From assembly GCA_029210905.1 (NCBI GenBank), contig JARGGF010000450.1, positions 1 through 5,010 on the forward strand: 5,010 nt of DNA. The letters run 5' to 3'. Position 1 is the first letter of the stretch, and every line of letters starts with the position of its first letter. The position numbers were made by a program, and so were the translations under genes. The notes beneath the pieces were generated by a model. That model saw only the letters and a list, made by a program, of their open reading frames with translations. It did no database searches and was not told the DNA's origin. Origin of the DNA: Bacteroidales bacterium. Lineage in GTDB: Bacteria; Bacteroidota; Bacteroidia; Bacteroidales; NBLH01. This document shows, piece after piece, positions 1 to 5,010 of this stretch.

Positions 1-597
1 GTAGGATCAGGTAAAACAGTGGTTGCAGCAGCTGCAATCCTAAATGTGCTTGATGCGGGGTATCAATGTGTACTAATGGCGCCAACCGAGATTCTTGCAA
101 AGCAGCATTATAGTAGTATTAGTAAGTTTTTGCTTCCTTATGGATTTAATATTCAGTTCATTTCTGGTTCAACCACAGAAAGTCAAAAAAAGGATATTAT
201 TAAACAAAGTTTCGAAACGAAAAATAAAATTCTGGTAGTTGAAGACGAGGAAGTGAATTATTTTTTGTTAAAAGAGATATTAACCATAAACAACATTCCG
301 TTTGTTCTTGCCACAAACGGAAAAGAAGCCGTGGAAGCATGTGCAGAAAATAAGGATATAAATTTGGTTTTAATGGATATAAAGATGCCGATAATGGATG
401 GACATTCCGCTGCAGAACAAATCAAATCTTTCAGACCCGAATTGCCAATTATTGCACAATCTGCTTATGCATTAGAGCATGAAATAGAAAAATACAGTGG
501 AGTTTTTGATAACTATATCACCAAGCCTTTTAGCGAAGAACAATTGACAGATATTATAAACCAATACGCAGGCATACAGTCCAAGTTAATTAGTTGA
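1..597 (+). CDS. 5'-partial chimeric ORF: RecG helicase fragment joined in frame to a response-regulator receiver domain
   Basis: The frame is open from base 1 to the TAA-less TGA stop at 595-597 (198 codons seen), so the true start lies upstream. Residues 1-6 (VGSGKT) are a Walker A ATP-binding motif, and residues about 27-33 (MAPTEIL, followed by AKQHY) are helicase motif Ia. Together with GYQCVL and the FISGS stretch these are characteristic of RecG, the branch-migrating DNA helicase of recombination and fork repair. The similarity stops around residues 68-74, before the DEAD-box motif II. From K76 a full receiver (REC) domain follows: acidic pocket E81/D82, phospho-acceptor D126 in LMDIKMP, Ser154 and Tyr156 as switch residues, and Lys175 in TKPF. 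The REC part resembles the C-terminal receivers of Bacteroidota hybrid histidine kinases. A product lacking motifs II-VI could not be a working helicase. The receiver has every key residue and could be functional. A real gene fusion, a deletion scar or an assembly chimera are all possible; an artefact or rearrangement seems likelier than a designed fusion. Confidence -1.
   Translation, partial: VGSGKTVVAAAAILNVLDAGYQCVLMAPTEILAKQHYSSISKFLLPYGFNIQFISGSTTESQKKDIIKQSFETKNKILVVEDEEVNYFLLKEILTINNIPFVLATNGKEAVEACAENKDINLVLMDIKMPIMDGHSAAEQIKSFRPELPIIAQSAYALEHEIEKYSGVFDNYITKPFSEEQLTDIINQYAGIQSKLIS
199..228 (+). other. Junction between recG-like and receiver-domain sequence
   Basis: This is the zone where protein similarity switches from RecG helicase domain 1 (ending about DIIKQ, residues 65-69) to the receiver domain (KILVVEDEE from residue 76). 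Reading frame is preserved across it. I see no insertion sequence, inverted repeat or target-site duplication around it, so nothing in the sequence names a mobile-element mechanism. The exact breakpoint cannot be fixed without the parental recG and receiver sequences; the interval given is an estimate. Confidence -1.
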
Positions 598-687
598 AAT
601 TGTGACTATTACAAGTCATTAAAATAAGTGAGCTGCAACCTGTCTGGCAAAACAAACCTGAGAGAATACTTTTATATTAGCATCGGG

Positions 688-719
688 ATTTTTTTTTGCA
701 TTGAAATGCAAAAAAAAAT
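688..719. terminator. Symmetric T-tract/A-tract hairpin, possible transcription terminator
   Basis: This is a near-perfect inverted repeat: A688 and nine T (689-697) then GCAT (698-701), a TGAA loop (702-705), then ATGC (706-709), nine A (710-718) and T719. That gives a 14-bp stem. It sits 90 bp after the stop of the receiver ORF and about 80 bp before the corrinoid-protein gene. It is the only strong secondary-structure signal in the gap. The stem is almost entirely A:T and no separate U-tract follows it on either strand, so it is not a textbook intrinsic terminator. It could instead be a 3'-end stabilising hairpin or an intrinsically bent spacer. The hairpin is clear; the terminator role is tentative. 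Confidence -1.
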
Positions 720-800
720 TACTAAATTAGATATTATTACTAACCTGGATTCTTAGCATAATCCAATCCTGTTTTAGCTCAAAAAAAAAACCGTAAAAAA

Positions 801-1463
801 ATGGATAACACCGAAAAACAAAAAATATTAGCAGAATTTATTAGTGAGGGCGAAAAGGAACAAGCAATAGCTTCACTTACAACCTGGTCAATCGAGACAA
901 GTTTTAAAGAGGTAATCTTTGAAGTTTTGGAACCCTTGCTCATAACCTGGGGCAAACTCTGGATGCAGGGAAAACTTTCACTGGCACATGGGTATATTAG
1001 CGGGAAAGTTGCCGAAGAGTTTTATGTTATTGCCTCCGGGAATGAAGAATTTAATATAGCCACTAAAGAAAACAAGGGAACTATTGTACTGGGAAATATT
1101 GAGGATGATTTTCACCCCTTAGGCAGGCGGTTGGTAAAAATATTTTCCCAGGCAATGGGCTGGAACATGATTGATTTGGGAAATGATATTCCAGCTGAAG
1201 TATTTGTAGAAAAAGCAATTGAAAATAAAGCTGATATTATTGCTATCTCTGCAATGATGTTTACTACGGCTAAAAACATTATTAAGGTCCGGAAAGAACT
1301 GGATACCCTGAAATTATCAGGCCAAATAAAACTTGCGGTTGGTGGGGCTGTTTTTAAGCTCCGTCCGGAACTTGTTACCGAAATTGGTGGGGATGGAACA
1401 GCCGATACTGCTATAGAAGCACCACAACTCTTTGAGCGACTGTTAAAAACAGAAGATCTATGA
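801..1463 (+). CDS. Cobalamin (corrinoid)-binding protein, MtbC/MtaC-like, B12-binding domain protein
   Basis: A 220-residue protein with the two-domain layout of methyltransferase corrinoid proteins. Residues about 1-88 form the helical cap (B12-binding-2 type), including LWMQGKLSLAHGY around W54. Residues about 90-217 form the Rossmann-like B12-binding domain. The cofactor motif D103-x-H105-x-x-G108 (DFHPLG) is intact, so H105 should be the lower axial ligand of cobalt. S150 in the AISAMM stretch, G181-G182 and the GGDGTAD loop (196-202) match the other nucleotide-tail contacts of the family. Length is normal for stand-alone corrinoid proteins. In known systems such proteins shuttle a methyl group between a substrate methyltransferase and an MtaA/MtbA-type acceptor methyltransferase; related cap-plus-B12 proteins also act as sensors (CarH type). 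The URO-D-family gene downstream supports a corrinoid methyl-transfer or sensing role. The ATG follows an A-rich leader (781-800) with no Shine-Dalgarno, usual for Bacteroidota. Family assignment is firm; substrate and partner are unknown. Confidence -1.
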   Translation: MDNTEKQKILAEFISEGEKEQAIASLTTWSIETSFKEVIFEVLEPLLITWGKLWMQGKLSLAHGYISGKVAEEFYVIASGNEEFNIATKENKGTIVLGNIEDDFHPLGRRLVKIFSQAMGWNMIDLGNDIPAEVFVEKAIENKADIIAISAMMFTTAKNIIKVRKELDTLKLSGQIKLAVGGAVFKLRPELVTEIGGDGTADTAIEAPQLFERLLKTEDL

Positions 1464-1637
1464 TACAAAAAACAAACACTAATTTAGATGTACACTATAG
1501 AAAAATAACTGATATGAAAAAAGAGGCTGCAGTTTGCAATTGTAGTCTACTTATTTGGTTTTTAATGTTTTATAAAATTGTTCAATATTATTAATTTTCG
1601 ATAAAAAGGGTTTTGCTCGACAAAAAATATAATTAAT
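1464..1637. other. AT-rich spacer between corrinoid-protein and URO-D genes
   Basis: A 174-bp gap that breaks the otherwise tight gene spacing, so the URO-D/DUF1638/kinase genes may have their own promoter. I looked for the Bacteroidota promoter pattern (TTG, about 19 bp, TAnnTTTG). Only imperfect -7-like matches occur, at 1573-1580 (TAAAATTG) and 1592-1599 (TAATTTTC), and neither has a properly spaced -33 element. No GC-rich terminator hairpin and no cobalamin-riboswitch box was recognised. A 26-codon ATG-initiated frame occupies 1514-1594 but has no supporting evidence. Confidence -1.
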
Positions 1638-2651
1638 ATGAATGGTTTAGAAAGAGTTATAGCCACTCTGGCCGGGAAAGATACAGATTGTCAACCATTT
1701 ACGATGCTTTTATCGCTTTACGGTGCATGCTTAACAAAATCAAACACAAATGATTATTATAGGGATCCAAATTTGTGGTTTCTGGGACAAAAAGCAGTTG
1801 TGCAAACTTTTGATCCCGATATTTTAATCGCTCCATTTTCCATTCCCACTGAAGCTGAAGCCTTTGGCAGTGAATTGATCTATCTGAAAAATTATCCTCC
1901 AAATATTAAAAAGCCAGTAATTACGGATCTTTCACAAATCGATGGCATGCAAATGCCCGATTATCACAAATCTCCATCTATAAACTTTTTTTTACAAAGC
2001 ACCAGTCTTTTAGCTGACAGCTTCTCCAAAACAAAGGCAATTGGAGCTCCTCTGCTTTCGCCTTGTGATATTCCGGCATTATTGATGGGTATAGAAATGT
2101 GGATAGATACACTGCTTTTTCATAAGCAAGAAGCAGCGTTGTTAATCGAAAAAATGAAACACCATTTTATCAGAATGGGCAATGAATTTCTCGCAAGGGG
2201 TGCAACATTTTTAATTGTACCTGTCAATTTCACCAATCCAATGATTATTACCGAAAAAATATTTAACCAATTGCTTCCTTCCCTTGAAAAGGCTTTCAGT
2301 CAAATTAAAGGACCAATTGTAATCCATAACGGAGGTTGTAAAATTATGCCTTTTATTGATCGCTTTGCTAAACTGCCAAATGTGGTGGCTATGGTTCTTG
2401 AGCCACGTGAAAGTTTTGAAGAGGCAAGAAAGATTATTGGTGAAAAAATGTTACTGATGGGCAATTTCGATGGGCCAAATTTTGTAAATCTATCAAAAGA
2501 AAAAGCAATTGAAATTAGCCTTAAAATTTTAAATGACAGGAAGGACGATAAGCATTTTATCTTTGCGACTTCAAATGCTGACATACCCTATGATACACCA
2601 ATTGAAACTATCAAAGCAGTGGTTGAAAGCATTCGAAACTTTAAAAAATGA
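1638..2651 (+). CDS. Uroporphyrinogen decarboxylase (URO-D) family protein, MtaA/MtbA-like methyltransferase homologue
   Basis: A 337-residue protein of normal length for the URO-D superfamily branch that includes corrinoid:coenzyme M methyltransferases (MtaA/MtbA) and related methyl-transfer enzymes. It starts with the family's NGLERVIATLAGK opening, which supports the ATG at 1638. Other family landmarks are a PALLMGIEMW segment mid-protein, a GATFLIVPV strand, GPIVIHNGGC at the usual zinc-motif site, LLMGNFDG, and a C-terminal DIPYDTPIETIKAVVE. Characterised MtaA/MtbA enzymes bind zinc with a His-x-Cys pair plus a distal Cys. Here H230 is kept, the paired Cys position is Gly232 with a Cys two residues on (C234), and the distal Cys position before DIP is Ala314. 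The thiol-activating site is therefore altered and CoM methylation is doubtful. True haem-pathway URO-D is unlikely given the divergence and the corrinoid neighbour. The stop overlaps the next start by 4 bases (ATGA), indicating translational coupling. The family is firm; the reaction is unknown. Confidence -1.
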   Translation: MNGLERVIATLAGKDTDCQPFTMLLSLYGACLTKSNTNDYYRDPNLWFLGQKAVVQTFDPDILIAPFSIPTEAEAFGSELIYLKNYPPNIKKPVITDLSQIDGMQMPDYHKSPSINFFLQSTSLLADSFSKTKAIGAPLLSPCDIPALLMGIEMWIDTLLFHKQEAALLIEKMKHHFIRMGNEFLARGATFLIVPVNFTNPMIITEKIFNQLLPSLEKAFSQIKGPIVIHNGGCKIMPFIDRFAKLPNVVAMVLEPRESFEEARKIIGEKMLLMGNFDGPNFVNLSKEKAIEISLKILNDRKDDKHFIFATSNADIPYDTPIETIKAVVESIRNFKK

Positions 2652-3235
2652 AGGAAAAGCAATCAAATATTATTATTATAGCATGCAGCATATTTAAAAC
2701 CGAGATAGAACACCTGAAAAGCGAAGGTAAAGTAGATGTTCCTGTGGTGTATTTAAATTCGATGCTTCATATGTATCCTCAGAGATTGAAGGAGCTTTTA
2801 GATAATAAATTAAAAAAATACCAAAATAATAAAGTTATCCTGGTGTTTGGTGATTGTCATGCACGGATGGTTGATTACGAGAAAAACACAAATATTACCA
2901 GGACTCATGGCATAAATTGTTGTGAAATATTCCTTGGAACTGAAAAATATAAAAAAACCAGAAAAGATGGAGCCTTCATCCTTTTACCTGAGTGGGCCCA
3001 TCGGTGGAAAGAAGTGTTTATTGATTATATGGGGTTTAAAACATCGGAACAAATAAAACCATTTATGAATGAAATGCACAAAAAAATAGCATATGTAGAT
3101 ACCGGACATGTAAAAATTAACTACCAGCTTCTTGAAGAAATATCAACTTTTTTGGGGCTTCCGATAGAAATCATTAACAGTTCAATTTATGAACTGGAAA
3201 AATCAATTATAAAACTCCTTAACAAAAAGAGCTAA
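2648..3235 (+). CDS. DUF1638 family protein
   Basis: A 195-residue protein recognised by its pattern as DUF1638, a family of undetermined function that I recall often lying beside corrinoid-dependent methyltransferase genes. The family landmarks are present in order: an N-terminal IIACSIFKTEI strand (C13); VVYLNSMLHMYPQRL, where members usually have a Leu-rich LH-P segment; VFGDCHARM, matching the usual YGDCG motif (C70); HGINCCEIFLG, matching the usual HC-E-F-G motif (H87, C91, C92); then LLPEWAHRW and a C-terminal LGLPIEI strand. There is no signal peptide or membrane segment, so it should be cytoplasmic. The three separated cysteine sites suggest a metal, cluster or thiol function (inference). 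Its ATG lies inside the stop region of the URO-D gene (ATGA overlap), and the kinase gene starts 15 bp after its stop in the same frame. This arrangement points to a shared transcript and a role in the corrinoid module, perhaps as chaperone, reductase partner or methyl acceptor. No biochemical role can be asserted. Confidence -1.
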   Translation: MKEKQSNIIIIACSIFKTEIEHLKSEGKVDVPVVYLNSMLHMYPQRLKELLDNKLKKYQNNKVILVFGDCHARMVDYEKNTNITRTHGINCCEIFLGTEKYKKTRKDGAFILLPEWAHRWKEVFIDYMGFKTSEQIKPFMNEMHKKIAYVDTGHVKINYQLLEEISTFLGLPIEIINSSIYELEKSIIKLLNKKS

Positions 3236-3250
3236 TCTGAAACTGGAATT

Positions 3251-5010
3251 ATGAAGGAAGAAAGAACATACACCTATATTTTTTACGACATATTAGATAA
3301 TGTATTACAGTTATCTGAAAATCCCAGTCAGTTTGCTGAGTATTTATCTCAACAAATCAGAGGAATTATTGGGGCACGAACAATTGTGATTTCTATAAAA
3401 AATGAAAAAGACCAGCCCCTGATTTTCAGCGTTTTCCCAAAAAGGAGAAAAGAGTGGAGTCAACAACCTGCCATGTTAGAATTAGCAGATATGTCTTTTG
3501 ACTTTAAAAAAATTCAATACTTAGGTAATGAATTTCCTGATAAAAAGATTGTACAAATATTAAGTAAACTTGAAATTGAGAAAACTATAGCAATTCCACT
3601 TATAGCTGCCAATAGAATGGTAGGTTCCATTTTATTGATGGACATTATGGATCTGTTTGGGATAGATGCAGTAATGGATTTACTCTCCCGTTTATCTGGC
3701 GTATTCGCCTTAATTATCAGAAATTCAATACTTTATCATAATCTCGAAGGTTTGGTTGATAAACGGACCAGTGAGTTGCAAAATAGAAATACCAGGTTGC
3801 TTGAAAGGGAACATCAACTAAAAACAGCCAACGAAGAATATGAAGCGTTAAATGAAGAACTATCGGAAAATATTGAAAAAGTAAAGCAAATAAATTTAAA
3901 ACTTGAAAAAGCAAAGAAAAAGGCGGAAGAAGAGGAAAAAAGATTTAGGGCAATTTTTGAAAACTCGCAGGATGCAATAGGCATTTCGAAGAAAGGGGTA
4001 CATGTTTTTTTTAACAATGCTTATATGCAATTATTTGGTTATGAAAACAAGGATGAATTAACCGGAGTCCCTGTATTGACCCTGATAGCAAAAAATGAAC
4101 ATGATGAAATAGCAGATTACATTAAAAGGAGGGCGAATGGAGAAGCCGCTCCAAAACATTATGAAGCCACTGGTGTCAAAAAAAATGGCGAAGAATTTCC
4201 GTTCGAGATAAATGTTGGAAATTATAGATTAAATAAAGGAAAATATACAATTGCTATAATCCGGGATATATCTGAACGAAAATCCTACGAATCGAATCTA
4301 AAGATAGCTAAAGAAAAGGCTGAAGAGAGTGATCGTTTAAAAACCGCTTTTTTACAAAACATGTCGCACGAGATAAGAACACCGATGAATTCGATTATAG
4401 GGTTTTCTAGAATGTTGGAAAAAAAGGAATTAACCCGCGAAAAGCGAAATGGGTTTGCAAATATTATACAAAACAATGCACAACAATTATTATCCATCAT
4501 TAACGATATACTCTCCATTTCAACGCTGGAGACCAAACAGGAAAAAATAAACTTCAATAATGTTTCTATAAACAATATTATTGTTGAATTGCTAGCAAAT
4601 TATCAGGTACAGGCTTTTAACCAGAATATTTCATTATATGCAAAACAGCAATTAACAAACGAACAGTCAGTAATTTATTCCGACGGAACAAAAATTAAGC
4701 AAATCCTAAACAACCTTTTAACCAATGCCTTAAAATTCACTCATACAGGATCAATAGAAATAGGCTATCATTTGGTTGAAAATAATAAATTCGGTGATGA
4801 AATCTTATTTTTTATAAAGGATACAGGCATAGGAATAAAGCAAGAATTACAGGAAAAAATATTTGAGCGATTTCGTCAGGCGGACCAATCACCCAGTAAA
4901 AAATATGGTGGTACAGGTTTGGGGCTTTCCATCTCAAAAGGACTGGTAGAATTATTAGGTGGGAAAATCTGGGTAAAATCAGAACCAGGTAATGGTTCTG
5001 TGTTTTATTT
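3251..5010 (+). CDS. GAF-PAS sensor histidine kinase, probably hybrid, 3'-partial
   Basis: An open frame of 586 codons runs off the right edge without a stop. ATG 3251 is the only ATG after the in-frame TAA at 3233-3235, so the start is secure among ATG codons. Domains in order: an N-terminal GAF-like domain (about 1-155, with the IAIPLIAANRMVGSILLMD strand pair), a charged coiled coil (about 165-230), a PAS domain (about 231-343, from RFRAIFENSQDAIGI to RDISERK), and HisKA with phospho-acceptor H373 in MSHEIRTP. The HATPase domain follows, with N-box N492 (NNLLTNALKFT), G1 box D524 (DTGIGI), F-box (FERFRQAD) and G2 box GGTGLGL (553-558). All catalytic motifs are intact. No membrane segment is visible, so it is probably a cytoplasmic sensor. 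The sequence ends at SEPGNGSVFYF, the usual end of the ATPase domain; kinases of this style normally continue into a receiver domain. The 15-bp spacing from DUF1638 implies cotranscription, so the signal may relate to corrinoid or methyl metabolism (inference). The ligands of GAF and PAS are unknown. Confidence -1.
   Translation, partial: MKEERTYTYIFYDILDNVLQLSENPSQFAEYLSQQIRGIIGARTIVISIKNEKDQPLIFSVFPKRRKEWSQQPAMLELADMSFDFKKIQYLGNEFPDKKIVQILSKLEIEKTIAIPLIAANRMVGSILLMDIMDLFGIDAVMDLLSRLSGVFALIIRNSILYHNLEGLVDKRTSELQNRNTRLLEREHQLKTANEEYEALNEELSENIEKVKQINLKLEKAKKKAEEEEKRFRAIFENSQDAIGISKKGVHVFFNNAYMQLFGYENKDELTGVPVLTLIAKNEHDEIADYIKRRANGEAAPKHYEATGVKKNGEEFPFEINVGNYRLNKGKYTIAIIRDISERKSYESNLKIAKEKAEESDRLKTAFLQNMSHEIRTPMNSIIGFSRMLEKKELTREKRNGFANIIQNNAQQLLSIINDILSISTLETKQEKINFNNVSINNIIVELLANYQVQAFNQNISLYAKQQLTNEQSVIYSDGTKIKQILNNLLTNALKFTHTGSIEIGYHLVENNKFGDEILFFIKDTGIGIKQELQEKIFERFRQADQSPSKKYGGTGLGLSISKGLVELLGGKIWVKSEPGNGSVFY

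Noticed and set aside
667..674. Bacteroidota -7 promoter element (TACTTTTA, close to TAnnTTTG)
   Set aside because: One mismatch at the important final G and no TTG at the expected upstream distance; in AT-rich DNA this is expected by chance.
598..800. Cobalamin riboswitch upstream of the corrinoid-protein gene
   Set aside because: A stretch at 629-647 (ctgcaacctgtctggc) faintly recalls part of a B12 box, but the conserved box and the paired arms are not found and the region is short for this riboswitch class.
1112..1468. Long minus-strand open frame opposite the corrinoid-protein gene
   Set aside because: It lies fully over the B12-binding domain of a clear + strand gene and its translation is low-complexity Ser/Ile-rich with no recognisable motif.
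1542..1550. Palindrome gtagtctac as a terminator or operator
   Set aside because: Arms of 4 bases with a 1-base centre cannot form a hairpin and no second copy is seen nearby.
2300..2584. Minus-strand open frame opposite the URO-D-family gene
   Set aside because: Antisense shadow of a well-supported gene; no motif, no plausible start context.
3233..3250. DUF1638 and kinase being one gene split by a stop codon
   Set aside because: They are in the same frame, separated by one TAA and 15 bases, but each has a complete family-typical end and start, and a fusion of these families is not something I recognise. Adjacent genes are the simpler reading.
3717..4575. Three minus-strand open frames opposite the kinase gene
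   Set aside because: They are Phe/Ser-rich antisense shadows of the coiled-coil, PAS and HisKA coding regions (Lys/Glu codons read in reverse).
1..5010. CRISPR array, tRNA or rRNA, insertion sequence
   Set aside because: No spaced direct repeats, no tRNA-like cloverleaf or rRNA sequence, and no transposase motifs or terminal inverted repeats were seen on either strand.

Overview
The window looks like a low-GC, AT-rich chromosome segment from a Bacteroidota-type bacterium, probably an anaerobe and probably metagenome-derived. The hybrid-kinase style (ESDRLKTAFLQNMSHEIRTP H-box region, VEDEEVNY receiver start) is typical of that phylum. Gene starts follow A-rich leaders instead of clear Shine-Dalgarno sites. 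The phylum call is inference from these features; no marker gene is present. All supported genes are on the + strand.

Left end (1-597): an open frame enters from outside the window. It begins with the Walker A and motif Ia region of a RecG-type DNA helicase and then changes, in frame, into a complete response-regulator receiver domain. RecG proteins are not built this way, so this is either a rearranged gene or an assembly join near bases 200-228. A 203-bp noncoding gap (598-800) follows, holding a striking symmetric T9-GCAT/ATGC-A9 hairpin.

Centre (801-3235): three genes form a corrinoid/methyl-transfer-like module. They are a cobalamin-binding protein (cap domain plus Rossmann domain with a DxHxxG motif), a uroporphyrinogen-decarboxylase/MtaA-superfamily protein, and a DUF1638 protein. 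The last two overlap by 4 bases (ATGA), and a 174-bp gap separates the first from the second. No substrate:corrinoid methyltransferase (MtaB/MttB/MtbB type) is in the window.

Right end (3251->5010): 15 bp after the DUF1638 gene begins a soluble GAF-coiled coil-PAS-HisKA-HATPase sensor kinase that runs off the window, very probably into a C-terminal receiver domain. The tight spacing suggests cotranscription with the URO-D and DUF1638 genes.

Working model (inference): the corrinoid protein carries a cobamide through the His of DxHxxG. The URO-D-fold protein would act on the methyl-corrinoid, although its usual zinc-ligand positions are altered. DUF1638 would be a cysteine-containing accessory protein, and the kinase would either regulate the module or read out its state. 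The altered ligands and the missing substrate methyltransferase leave open that this is a corrinoid-based sensing module and not a catabolic pathway.
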